This document shows, one piece after another, positions 51,131 to 59,830 of a DNA stretch of 64,000 nt. This DNA is from Rhizobium johnstonii 3841. GTDB taxonomy: Bacteria > Pseudomonadota > Alphaproteobacteria > Rhizobiales > Rhizobiaceae. The stretch covers positions 3,725,501 through 3,789,500 of the forward strand of contig NC_008380.1 in NCBI RefSeq assembly GCF_000009265.1, in the 5' to 3' direction. Under the pieces are notes generated by a model. The model did no database searches. It saw only the letters and a program-made list of their open reading frames with translations, and had not been told where the DNA came from. The translations under genes were made by a program, and so were the position numbers. The first letter of the stretch is position 1. Each line of letters begins with the position of its first letter.

Positions 51131-52516
51131 TTACGGAGAAAGTTCCTCCAGCACGCGGTCCTTGGTTTCTATCGCAAACAACATCGTGATAATTGCACCG
51201 ACGATCAGAATGGCTGCGAAGCTCGCAAAGACATACTGGATGCCCATGGAAGACATCACCGTACCGACGAGGATCGGGCCGGCCGATGATCCCAGGCGAA
51301 GCCAGGCACTGCCGGTTCCTGTTCCCAATGCCCTGAGGCGCGTCGGGTAGATCTCTGCCGAGTACAGGTAAAGGGAGAATGTGACGGTCTGGACGATCGC
51401 ATAAGCGAGGCCGGCTAGAACCAAAACCTGGATGGGAGAGGTTGCGCCGAGCCATGCGAGAGCCAGCAGCGGCACGGGAGCGAGAAGCAGCGCCCCCGTG
51501 TACCAGCGCTTGCGTCCCACCTTGTCGATGAGCAGCGCGCAGATCACAGCGGCGATTACGCCTCCGACCGATGTCAGGAAACCATAAAAGATGCTGGTTT
51601 GAAGCGGCAGGTTGAAGACCTGTCGATACAGGGTCGGCAGCCAAGTGATCGTACCGTTGGCGACCGTATAGGCGGTGAACCACATGGCCCAGATGGAAAG
51701 CGTCCGCTTCAAGTAGACGCCCTGGAAAAGCTCGCGCCAGTCCGACTTGCGGTGGACCGGCGCTTGGATGAGCTTCGGTTCGGGCAATTCCTTGCCAGCT
51801 GCACGAGCACTTTCTTCCATGCGGGTGACGATAGCGTTTGCTTCGCCATAGCGGCCGTTGGCAGCTAGCCAACGCGGTGATTCCTTCAGGAACCAGCGCA
51901 GAGGAACCATGATGATTGCGGGAACGAGACCGACGACGAACATCGCCTTCCAGCCGTAAACCGGTACCATGAAGTAGCCGATCAGCCCGGCGCCGACGAG
52001 GCCCAGCAGGAACATGACCTCATAGAGGAGGAAGAACTTGCCGCGCCCCTTCGATCCGATCAACTCGTTGATGTAGGCGCTGGCGACCGGGACCTCGCCG
52101 CCGGTGCCGATCCCCTGGACGAAACGGAAGGCCATCATCATGCCGGCCCCGGCAGCAAACAGGCATGCGACATCCATGCTGACGAACAGCAGGATGGTGA
52201 ACAGAAGAACTTTCAGCCGACCGACCTTCTCGGCGAGCCAGCCAAACAGGATCGCACCGATCAACTGTCCCAAATAACCCATCGACAGGATCATGCCGGT
52301 CTGTGAGGGCGTCAGGCCCCACTCGCGTACGAGGACGGGCATGGCATAAGCGATGGCGATGACCGTGTAGCCGTCGAAGAACGTTGCGGCGCCGACGATA
52401 TTGCGCGCCCAGAATACCTCGCGGGTGATGGGAAGACGCTCCAGACGAGCACTGATTTCGGCCTGAGGATCAGCGGCATTCGCCGTCTCAGCCGGTATAG
52501 GCTGCATGACATTCAT
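51131..52516 (-). CDS. MFS transporter, metabolite:H+ symporter type
   Basis: 461-residue 12-helix major facilitator. Signs: FFDGYTVIAIAYAMPVLVREWGLTPSQTG at the first helices, FGWLAEKVGRLKVLL (MFS loop 2-3 signature), FRFVQGIGTGGEVPVASAYINELIGSKGRG near 125, and SAEIYPTRLRALGTG near 380. It resembles sugar or aromatic acid symporters of the MHS group; the substrate is not certain. It lies downstream of a DapA-like aldolase gene and likely imports that enzyme's substrate. A hairpin of 12 bp lies between the two genes. Confidence 0.87.
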   Translation of the reverse strand: MNVMQPIPAETANAADPQAEISARLERLPITREVFWARNIVGAATFFDGYTVIAIAYAMPVLVREWGLTPSQTGMILSMGYLGQLIGAILFGWLAEKVGRLKVLLFTILLFVSMDVACLFAAGAGMMMAFRFVQGIGTGGEVPVASAYINELIGSKGRGKFFLLYEVMFLLGLVGAGLIGYFMVPVYGWKAMFVVGLVPAIIMVPLRWFLKESPRWLAANGRYGEANAIVTRMEESARAAGKELPEPKLIQAPVHRKSDWRELFQGVYLKRTLSIWAMWFTAYTVANGTITWLPTLYRQVFNLPLQTSIFYGFLTSVGGVIAAVICALLIDKVGRKRWYTGALLLAPVPLLALAWLGATSPIQVLVLAGLAYAIVQTVTFSLYLYSAEIYPTRLRALGTGTGSAWLRLGSSAGPILVGTVMSSMGIQYVFASFAAILIVGAIITMLFAIETKDRVLEELSP

Positions 52517-52668
52517 TGGTTCCTCCTTCTCGCCCCGTGGCCTACCACTCTCCCGGCCAGGGACGCTCCTGCTTGATGGTTGCTACTGCGCGTCAGTTCG
52601 TCCTGTCAGGGCAATGGCCTTCAAAGACGCTCAAGTCTGCCTCGGCGGGTTTCCTCCTCCCATCGGAA

Positions 52669-52697
52669 TGCGCCCCTGCGACATGCGCAGGGGCGCA
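52669..52697. terminator. Perfect hairpin between the DapA-like and MFS genes
   Basis: 12-bp stem TGCGCCCCTGCG / CGCAGGGGCGCA with a 5-base loop. It lies 7 bases past the stop of the DapA-like gene. On the minus strand no T-run follows, so it may attenuate rather than stop transcription, or protect the upstream mRNA end. Confidence 0.6.
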
Positions 52698-52703
52698 AAA
52701 AGG

Positions 52704-53651
52704 TCACTCGGCAGCCAGGAGCTGGTCAACGCGGCCAATACCGGCGGCGTCGAAGGCAGCAAAGATCTCTGCTTCGGCCTTTTCGCCAAGGTTCTTCAGC
52801 GGCTCGCGGATCGTGGCGTGATCAAGGATACCACGGCGGACAAGGCCAAGTTTCAGGGCCACGGTGCCTTCCATGTGAGAGCCGCGGTGATAGACGGCAC
52901 GCGTCACCGGAAGAAGGCGTTCGAAGATCTTGCGCGCTTCCGGATAGTCCTGCGCCTTGCCGGCTTTGATCAGGTCGATCAGCAGCTCCGGCGCGATATT
53001 GCCATAACCGACGAGCAAACCGTCGACATCGAACATAGTTGGCAGCAGCCATTCATCGTGGCAGCTCAGCACCTGCAGCTTTGGATTGGCTTTCTTCAGC
53101 TCCGGAATTTCGACATACCAGCGCTTCATATTGCGCACGCCGTTCTTGGTAGCGACGACGCCTTCCTGTGTGGCAATCGCAAGCTGTGTATCCAGATCGT
53201 ATGATGCCTTGGTGGCGTCAGGATACTGGAACAGGATGCACTGGAGGCCAGACTCCTGCCAGATTGCCTTGTAGCGATCCTGAGGCGCTCCCTTCTGAAA
53301 GCCGAAACGCAGCCAGCCGTGGTTCGGATAGACGAGCGCACCGGTGGCCCCAGCGGCCTTGCATTTCTTGGCCTCTTCAGCGGCGACCCTCGTGCCTTCA
53401 CCGGTAATCCCGGCAATGATCGGAACGGCACCGTCGACCGCTTCAACATAAGTGCGGATGAGAGCAAGGCGCTCCTCTTCCGTGAGGAAAGTACCCTCGC
53501 CGGCATGGCCGAGGATGACGAGGCTTTTGACGCCTTCCATCGAGACCAGCCATTTGGCGAGTTTGGCGTTGGCTTTGTGATCAACTTCACCGTCGCGGGT
53601 GAAAGCGGTAACGGGGGCCGGGCTCAGCCCGCGCATATCCATCGGTTGCAT
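52704..53651 (-). CDS. Dihydrodipicolinate synthase family (DapA/NanA-like) aldolase
   Basis: 315 residues. TIM-barrel class I aldolase: GHAGEGTFLTEEERLALI near residue 50 (substrate loop), catalytic Tyr in FQYPDATKASYD near 145 and Schiff-base Lys in GVVATKNGVRNMKR near 170. Family members cleave or make bonds to pyruvate in sugar-acid breakdown; true DapA is usually a housekeeping gene elsewhere, so this is likely a catabolic relative. ATG 53651 has GAAGGAGGAG upstream, so the 13 upstream codons are not used. It heads an operon with the MFS gene, opposite a LacI regulator. Confidence 0.88.
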   Translation of the reverse strand: MQPMDMRGLSPAPVTAFTRDGEVDHKANAKLAKWLVSMEGVKSLVILGHAGEGTFLTEEERLALIRTYVEAVDGAVPIIAGITGEGTRVAAEEAKKCKAAGATGALVYPNHGWLRFGFQKGAPQDRYKAIWQESGLQCILFQYPDATKASYDLDTQLAIATQEGVVATKNGVRNMKRWYVEIPELKKANPKLQVLSCHDEWLLPTMFDVDGLLVGYGNIAPELLIDLIKAGKAQDYPEARKIFERLLPVTRAVYHRGSHMEGTVALKLGLVRRGILDHATIREPLKNLGEKAEAEIFAAFDAAGIGRVDQLLAAE

Positions 53652-53709
53652 ATTGGTCTCCTCCTTCGTGCAATCGCGGTTCACTCGCAATCGATATAGG
53701 ATCGTTTAC

Positions 53710-53721
53710 GGGAACGTTCCC
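53710..53721. promoter_or_regulatory. Candidate LacI-family operator GGGAACGTTCCC
   Basis: Perfect 12-base palindrome with the central CG typical of LacI-family sites, placed 58 bases upstream of the DapA-like ATG and 91 bases upstream of the divergent lacI-type ATG. It would let the regulator control both transcripts. Flanking bases (ATCGTTTAC and ACTATCGTT) are not symmetric. Confidence 0.65.
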
Positions 53722-53812
53722 ACTATCGTTCTCGAATTCTCTGGAGTCAATATCTTTTTTGAGGCATGCTGGAGAGCGGCGGCTCAATGCCGACTCGAAT
53801 GGAAAAGGCTCA

Positions 53813-54841
53813 ATGAATTCAAAGACGGATGAAGTTCCGGGGCAGACCCGCGTCACCATTCACGGCGTCGCTGCCGCAGCCGGTGTCTCCAAGTCCACCG
53901 TGTCCCGCATTCTCGACGAAAGGCTTCCGCGATCCGACAGCGAGACCGCGCGTCGCGTGCGCAAGGTTGCCGAAGAGCTGGGATACGTTCGGGACGTTTC
54001 CGCAGCGAGCCTTAGGCGCGGCAACACAATGACAATCGGGGTGATCGTGCCCAGGCTGACGGATACGGTCATGGCCATGCTTTACGAAGCACTGGCCAAG
54101 GCCTGCAGCCGTAGTGGCCGCTTCGCGATTGTCGCAACGACCGACGACAAGCCAAAGGCAGACCGGCTTGCGGCCGAGTCTCTGCTTAAGCGCGGTGTCG
54201 ATGGACTGATTCTTTCGACGGCGCGGGAAGACGATGACTTTCCGGACGAGCTGGCAAAACGCGGTATTCCTTATGTCCTGGCACTCCGGACGGATGGCCA
54301 CAGCCTCTCGTCGGTCGGCGATGACAGGCTCGGTGGTTACCTCGCGGCCCGCCACCTCCTCGATCTCGGCCATCGCAAAATTGGTGTCATTGCCGGTCCA
54401 TCCTATGCCTCCAGTTCGCGAGGCCGCGTGGAGGGTTTCCGCCACGCCCTGGAAGAGGCTGGATTGAATGCAGATCCCTCATACCTCATTCCCTCGACAT
54501 TCGGCATCGAGTCCGGTGCGGTAGCCGTCGAAACACTAATGCACCTTAGTCCGCGCCCAACCGCTGTTTTCGCGGTCAACGACAATACCGCCATCGGCGC
54601 CTTGTCGGGACTGACGAAACTTGGCCTTTCCGTGCCGCAGGACATCTCGATCGTAGGCTATAACGACATTCCGATTGTCAGCCACCTCCCCACGCCGCTG
54701 ACGACGTTGCGGGTGCCGTTTGAGCAAATTGCATCAAACGCCCTTGATCTTCTTGCCGGTGACAACAGTCCTGCCGACGAGCGTATTCGGATCTCGGCCC
54801 CAACCCTCATTCCAAGGAAATCGACGGCACCGATACGCTAA
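53813..54841 (+). CDS. LacI-family transcriptional repressor
   Basis: 342 residues. N-terminal HTH: TIHGVAAAAGVSKSTVSRILDERLP with the hinge RKVAEELGYVRDVSAASLRRG; then the periplasmic-binding-protein-like core (IGVIVPRLTDTVMAMLYEAL, RGIPYVLALRTD, HRKIGVIAGPSYASSSRGRVEGF, FAVNDNTAIGALSGL, ISIVGYNDIPIVSHL). ATG 53813 follows AAGG; 18 upstream codons in frame are not HTH-like. It is divergent from the DapA-like/MFS operon with the palindrome GGGAACGTTCCC between, which marks it as the likely local regulator, probably relieved by a sugar acid. Confidence 0.92.
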   Translation: MNSKTDEVPGQTRVTIHGVAAAAGVSKSTVSRILDERLPRSDSETARRVRKVAEELGYVRDVSAASLRRGNTMTIGVIVPRLTDTVMAMLYEALAKACSRSGRFAIVATTDDKPKADRLAAESLLKRGVDGLILSTAREDDDFPDELAKRGIPYVLALRTDGHSLSSVGDDRLGGYLAARHLLDLGHRKIGVIAGPSYASSSRGRVEGFRHALEEAGLNADPSYLIPSTFGIESGAVAVETLMHLSPRPTAVFAVNDNTAIGALSGLTKLGLSVPQDISIVGYNDIPIVSHLPTPLTTLRVPFEQIASNALDLLAGDNSPADERIRISAPTLIPRKSTAPIR

Positions 54842-54993
54842 AGCTCGCGCCACACGCACCCTCACTATTTGCACGCGATTGCTCGAGTGGATGCGATCAC
54901 TCTATTCTCCGATAGCAAATCGCCAGATGTTTCGCAGACCATGCTGCCCTTATGCGGCCGGCATGCGGCGGTGGCATAAGAGGAAGGACCAGC

Positions 54994-56109
54994 ATGCCTG
55001 AACCGCTCAAAAACTTGCTGCATGAAACATTGGTCGGCGATATGGGCGATCGCATTGCCGGCAACGCGCCGACTTTCGATAAAAATCGCTTCGTGACGCT
55101 GGCGACCGAGGGCCTCACCGCGCTGGAACTGATGGAGCGCTCGACCCTGATCCGCGACGCGTTGTTTGCAACACTCCCCGGCGATTTCCGAGAGGCCGCG
55201 GCCATTCTGACGGCAAGCCTGCCCACTGTCGGCAGGCCGGGGCTCTCCGGCTGGATGCTGCTGCCGGTCAATCAGTTCATCGCCGCACGCGGCCTTGATC
55301 ATTTCGATGTCGGCCTCGGTCTCCTGAAGGCGCTGACGCCGCATTTCACCGCCGAATTCGGCATCCGCCCCTTTATCCACCGCGACCAGCAGCGCGCGCT
55401 GGCCATCATTTCCGGCTGGCTCGACGATCCCGACCAGCATGTGCGCCGGCTGGCGAGCGAGGGAACGCGGCCGCGCCTACCCTGGGCGATGCGCCTGCCG
55501 CAGCTCGTCAAGGATCCGGCACCGATCCTGCCCATCCTAACCGCGCTGATGGATGATCCGGCGGATTATGTGCGCCGCTCCGTGGCCAACAGCCTGAACG
55601 ACGTCGCCAAGGACCACCCGGATCTGGTCGCCGCCTTCATCGCCGGTCATATCGACGGCGCTTCATCCGAACGCCGCTGGCTGCTGAAACATGCCTCGCG
55701 TACGCTTCTGAAGAAAGGCCACGCGCAGGCGCTCGCCAATTTCGGCTTCGCCGCCACCGCTTCGCTCGAATGCGAACTGCGGCTCAGAAATGCTGAGGTG
55801 ATGTTCGGCGAAGGGCTGGATTTCGAAATCCGGGTGACAAACGCCGGCGAGCGAGCGCAGTCACTGATGATCGACTACGCCGTTCACCATGTGAAGAGCG
55901 ACGGTTCGCTCTCACCCAAGGTCTTCAAGTGCAAGGCGATAATGCTCGCTCCGGGGCAAAGCCATACAATTGAGCGTCGCCACGCCATGCGGCCGATCAC
56001 CACGCGGCGCTATTATCCAGGCGAACATCGTATCGCCATCCTCGTCAACGGCGCGGAGACCGCATCGCAAAGCTTCGTCCTCGTCATGCCCTCACCTGAC
56101 CAAGGCTGA
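54994..56109 (+). CDS. HEAT-repeat DNA alkylation repair (AlkD-like) protein with extra C-terminal domain
   Basis: 371 residues. HEAT-like helical repeats occupy residues about 20-245 (ALFATLPGDFREAAAILTASLP, QRALAIISGWLDDPDQHVRRLASEGTRPRLPW, PILTALMDDPADYVRRSVANSLNDV). The WxDxxDxxVRRxAxEGxRPRLPW pattern is typical of AlkC/AlkD-like glycosylases that remove alkylated bases. The C-terminal 110 residues look like a beta-sandwich (LRNAEVMFGEGLDFEIRVTNAG, IDYAVHHVKSDGSLSPKVFK), an addition seen in some AlkC-type proteins. ATG 54994 has AGGAAGGACC upstream. It is monocistronic; no ada or other repair gene is adjacent. Confidence 0.85.
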   Translation: MPEPLKNLLHETLVGDMGDRIAGNAPTFDKNRFVTLATEGLTALELMERSTLIRDALFATLPGDFREAAAILTASLPTVGRPGLSGWMLLPVNQFIAARGLDHFDVGLGLLKALTPHFTAEFGIRPFIHRDQQRALAIISGWLDDPDQHVRRLASEGTRPRLPWAMRLPQLVKDPAPILPILTALMDDPADYVRRSVANSLNDVAKDHPDLVAAFIAGHIDGASSERRWLLKHASRTLLKKGHAQALANFGFAATASLECELRLRNAEVMFGEGLDFEIRVTNAGERAQSLMIDYAVHHVKSDGSLSPKVFKCKAIMLAPGQSHTIERRHAMRPITTRRYYPGEHRIAILVNGAETASQSFVLVMPSPDQG

Positions 56110-56403
56110 GGCTTTCTTGTGCACCGCACTTGACTTTCCACGCGAACTAGCCCAAATGCGGGTCAGCTTTCACCCTTCCGGCCGCCGCGTGAGCGTGCCC
56201 CTGCTGAAAAATGCAGATGCAGGAAGAAGGGACAAAAGCGCATTTCGATAGAGCGCCGCACTCCCATGAGCGGCCAGAAGCGCTGGAAAGCTTTTTCCAA
56301 CTCACAAGTTCCCACTTCACGCGGGGTTCTTGACGCCAGAATGAAACCGGATCGCATGGTGCGTTCCGGCGATAGTCGTTGTGGCGCCCCGAAAGGTTTT
56401 GCC

Positions 56404-58089
56404 TTGACTAATTTTGAATCGCTTGGTGTCTCCAAGCCGATCGTCGCTACTTTGTTCCAGCTCGGCATCGAAACGCCGACGCCGATCCAGGAACATTCAA
56501 TTCCTCTCCTCCTCGAAGGCCGCGACCTGATCGGCCTTGCCCAGACCGGCACCGGCAAGACGGCCGCTTTCGGCCTGCCGCTGATCGAAAAGCTGCTCGC
56601 CGACGAACGGCGTCCCGACAACCGCACGACGCGGACGCTGATCCTTGCGCCGACCCGCGAACTGGTGAACCAGATCGCCGAGAGCCTGAAGAAGTTCATC
56701 CGCAAGTCGTCGCTGCGCATCAATGTCGTCGTCGGCGGGGTCTCGATCAACAAGCAGCAGCTTCAGCTTGAAAAGGGCACCGACATTCTCGTCGCCACGC
56801 CGGGCCGCCTGCTCGACCTTATCAATCGCCGCGCGATCACGCTGACTGCGGTTCGCTATCTCGTGCTCGACGAAGCCGACCAGATGCTCGACCTCGGCTT
56901 CGTCCACGATCTGCGCAAGATCGCCAAGATGGTGCCGAAAAAGCGTCAGACCATGCTGTTCTCGGCCACCATGCCGAAGGCAATCGCCGATCTTGCCGGC
57001 GAATATCTCGTCGATCCCGTCAAGGTCGAAGTCACGCCCCCCGGCAAGGCTGCCGATAAGGTCGAACAGTACGTCCATTTTGTCGGCGGCAAGAACGACA
57101 AGACGGAACTGCTCCGCAAGTCGCTGACCGAAAATCCTGATGGCCGCGCGATGGTCTTCCTGCGCACCAAGCACGGTGCGGAGAAGCTGATGAAGCATCT
57201 CGAGAATATCGGCTATTCCGTCGCCTCGATCCACGGCAACAAGAGCCAGGGCCAGCGCGAACGGGCGCTGAAGGCCTTCCGCGACGGCAGCATCAAGACG
57301 CTGATTGCCACAGACGTCGCCGCCCGCGGCATCGACATCCCCGCTGTCAGCCACGTCTACAACTACGACCTGCCTGAGGTGCCTGACGCCTATGTCCACC
57401 GCATCGGCCGCACGGCGCGCGCCGGCCGCGACGGTATCGCCATCGCTTTCTGCGCTCCTGACGAAGCCAAGCTACTGCGTGATATCGAGCGCCTGATGGG
57501 CATCGACATCACTGTCGCAAGCGGCGAAGCGCCGGCAAATATCGGCGGCGGACCCCGCCGTGCCAACGGCAATGGTAACAACCGTAATCGCAATGGCGGC
57601 CAGGGTCGCGAAGGCCAGGGTCGTGGCGAAGGCCGTGGCGACCAGAACCGTTCGGAGCATCGCGGCAGCCGTCAGGAACGCCGCCCGCGCCGCGAAGGTG
57701 AAGGCAGCGAAGTCCGCGCCGGCGGCGAGGAGCGTCGTCCGCGTCCGGAGCGCCCGACCAGCCGCAACGAGGACTTCCGCGGTCAGCGCCGCGGTGAAGC
57801 GACCCCGGATCTCGGCCCTGACAACGATCTGGCCTCGACCTCCGACTTCCGTGCCTCTGCAAAGCCACAGCGTCCGGCTCATCACGGCGCCCATGCCAAT
57901 GGTGAGCCGAGCGGTCATCACCGCGGCAACAGCCGCCATGCACACGGCCGCCCGGCCCGCAAGCATGGCGAGGACCGCGGCCCGCAGCAGGCCCAGGCCG
58001 GCGAACCGCGCCGCGACGGCAACGGCGGCAACCGCCGCGGTGGCTCCGGCTCCCGCAACGGCGGCGGCCAGCGGCGCGAACGCGCCTGA
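56404..58089 (+). CDS. rhlE: DEAD-box ATP-dependent RNA helicase, RhlE-like
   Basis: About 561 residues. Helicase motifs in order: Q-motif FESLGVSKPIVATLFQLGIETPTPIQ, motif I AQTGTGKTAAFGLPL, Ia PTRELVNQI, II LDEADQM (DEAD), III SATMPK, IV AMVFLRTK, V ATDVAARGIDIPAV, VI HRIGRTARAGRDG. The C-terminal 180 residues are low-complexity, rich in Arg, Gly, Asn and Glu (NGNGNNRNRNGGQGREG), a probable RNA-binding tail. The start is TTG at 56404 (TNFESLG), supported by AAAGG upstream; 46 codons of frame further upstream do not look like RhlE. The 294-base upstream gap may hold a cold-inducible leader. Confidence 0.92.
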   Translation: MTNFESLGVSKPIVATLFQLGIETPTPIQEHSIPLLLEGRDLIGLAQTGTGKTAAFGLPLIEKLLADERRPDNRTTRTLILAPTRELVNQIAESLKKFIRKSSLRINVVVGGVSINKQQLQLEKGTDILVATPGRLLDLINRRAITLTAVRYLVLDEADQMLDLGFVHDLRKIAKMVPKKRQTMLFSATMPKAIADLAGEYLVDPVKVEVTPPGKAADKVEQYVHFVGGKNDKTELLRKSLTENPDGRAMVFLRTKHGAEKLMKHLENIGYSVASIHGNKSQGQRERALKAFRDGSIKTLIATDVAARGIDIPAVSHVYNYDLPEVPDAYVHRIGRTARAGRDGIAIAFCAPDEAKLLRDIERLMGIDITVASGEAPANIGGGPRRANGNGNNRNRNGGQGREGQGRGEGRGDQNRSEHRGSRQERRPRREGEGSEVRAGGEERRPRPERPTSRNEDFRGQRRGEATPDLGPDNDLASTSDFRASAKPQRPAHHGAHANGEPSGHHRGNSRHAHGRPARKHGEDRGPQQAQAGEPRRDGNGGNRRGGSGSRNGGGQRRERA

Positions 58090-58115
58090 TCGTCGAACAA
58101 TTGAAAAGCAAAACG

Positions 58116-58135
58116 GCCGGGAGCTACCTCCCGGC
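58116..58135 (+). terminator. Weak terminator-like hairpin downstream of rhlE
   Basis: 8-bp perfect stem GCCGGGAG / CTCCCGGC with loop CTAC, 27 bases after the rhlE stop. It is not followed by a T-run, so termination may need Rho. Confidence 0.5.
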
Positions 58136-58144
58136 ACCTAATCT

Positions 58145-58465
58145 GACTCTGGAATACTTACTGTCGCAAAGGTCGGCCGCAGAATTCCGGCTTTGCGGCA
58201 ATTTTTGCTTTCAGCGCCAGTTATCTTGCCGGTGCTGTCTAGGAAGGGACTAAAAAGGCTGTTCCAGTTGCAGATATGCAAACCCGGTCTGCGATCAGAC
58301 CCGGACACGGAATAAGCTCGGAAGGGTTAAGCGCCCTGTTGGTGCAAGCCGTTTGCTCGCCTCAGTTCCACATCCACGCGTCCATGTAGACCTGAATGTA
58401 AACTGTCGTATTTCAACGAATTTCGAGCTGATCGAGCGCGATGCAGACAGTTCGAACGACAACTA
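58145..58465. other. Intergenic region between rhlE and the convergent sensor kinase
   Basis: About 320 bases with no supported gene. It contains short inverted arms (CCCGGTCTG and CAGACCCGG near 58280-58305) but no clear terminator tail. Small frames here have no coding character. Confidence 0.4.
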
Positions 58466-59830
58466 TCATGTGGGAAGGCCGAAAAGCGGGAAGCGCAGTT
58501 CCACGCGAGCTCCGCCTTCGCAACGGTTGCTGATAGCCACCGTTCCGCCCTGGGCTTCTACAAGGGTTCTCACTACTGCAAGGCCGAGCCCGGCCCCACC
58601 AGTTTTGCGGGCGCGTGACGGTTCTGAGCGGACAAACGGTTCCATAAGAAGATCGATTTCGCCCTCGGCAATACCGGGACCCATATCTTCGACCAAGATG
58701 ATCGCCATACTGTCGCGCTTATTCAGAGTGACATATGCGATCTGACCGTACTTCACGGCGTTATCGACGAGGTTCGCAAGGATTCGCCTGACTGCGAGTC
58801 GATCGGCTATAACGAGTATCTCTCGATCATGCGGCGGGGATTTCAGAATTACATTCCAGCCCGACGCATCCAGATCGACGGTCTCCTGCTCGACTAAAGC
58901 TACGAGATCCAAAAGCTCTTCATCGAGTGCGCCAACGCCTGCCCGGGCCGTCAGCAGAGCAGTGTCCAGAAGGTCGATCATATCGGCGATATCGTGGATC
59001 GCCTTCTCCCGCTCGGTCGGGTCGGATATGTAATCGATCCGCAAGCGTAGGCGCGTTGCAAAGGAGCGGACGTCATGCTGGACGCCACTGATGAGCGCAA
59101 ATCGACTGCCAATCATCGATTGAAGGCGGTTCTGCAACCGCTCGAATGCCTTCACGAGCGCGACAGTCTCCGGTGTCCGGGAAGAGATGTTGGTCAGTTG
59201 TACTAGCTCCCCGGAGGGATCCATCCTGTCAACCGCGGCTGCAAGCTTGGTCAGCGGCCGTATCTCCCGGTGGAGGAGTATAAAGGCAACCAGCGCAAAA
59301 AGCGTCCCCACCAGACCGGCGCCCAAGCCGGCCGGGAGACCGAACAGTGTCACGATGAATGGCGTCTTTGTTTGCAGACGCGCGATGACGCCATCATTCA
59401 GCCGCACCCGAAACTCGGTCGGGTTTATCGCCCCTCCAAACAGACGTGGCCGTCTGGCCCCGGAATCGGCGGCGTCAAGCCTGCGGATCGAGATCAGCCT
59501 GCCTCCCAGGGCGTTGCGATAGTGCGAAAATTCCGGCAGATGCTCCAGGTGCTCACGCGTGTTCGGTTCTACCGACACATCGCGGTTTGGCTCCATCTCT
59601 ACGATCAGAACCGATGAACTGACAGCCATCACGAGTTTTTCGCGCTCTTGCGGTTCAGCGTCCGACAAGACATCCGCTATCATAAGTATCTGGGTAGCGG
59701 ACGGATAGGTGGAAATGCGGCTGAGACCGTTCGACCAATAGTAAAGGGCGACGAGCGCAATCCAGGCGCTCAAAAGGAATGTCACGCCGATGCCGAGAAT
59801 CCGCGTGGATAGCCCGAGCCGAAACATCAC
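58466..59830 (-). CDS. Sensor histidine kinase of a two-component pair
   Basis: 454 residues. Two membrane helices (LSTRILGIGVTFLLSAWIALVALYYW near residue 8 and GLPAGLGAGLVGTLFALVAFIL near 170) frame a periplasmic sensor of about 140 residues. A HAMP-like linker follows (REIRPLTKLAAAVDRMDPSGELVQ). The phosphorylated His is in ISGVQHDVRSFATRLRLR near residue 253, and the ATPase has NLVDNAVKYG, DMGPGIAEGEIDLLMEPFVR and GAGLGLAVVRTLV. Its start overlaps the response regulator stop by 4 bases, so they form one operon. The stimulus is unknown. Confidence 0.93.
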   Translation of the reverse strand: MMFRLGLSTRILGIGVTFLLSAWIALVALYYWSNGLSRISTYPSATQILMIADVLSDAEPQEREKLVMAVSSSVLIVEMEPNRDVSVEPNTREHLEHLPEFSHYRNALGGRLISIRRLDAADSGARRPRLFGGAINPTEFRVRLNDGVIARLQTKTPFIVTLFGLPAGLGAGLVGTLFALVAFILLHREIRPLTKLAAAVDRMDPSGELVQLTNISSRTPETVALVKAFERLQNRLQSMIGSRFALISGVQHDVRSFATRLRLRIDYISDPTEREKAIHDIADMIDLLDTALLTARAGVGALDEELLDLVALVEQETVDLDASGWNVILKSPPHDREILVIADRLAVRRILANLVDNAVKYGQIAYVTLNKRDSMAIILVEDMGPGIAEGEIDLLMEPFVRSEPSRARKTGGAGLGLAVVRTLVEAQGGTVAISNRCEGGARVELRFPLFGLPT

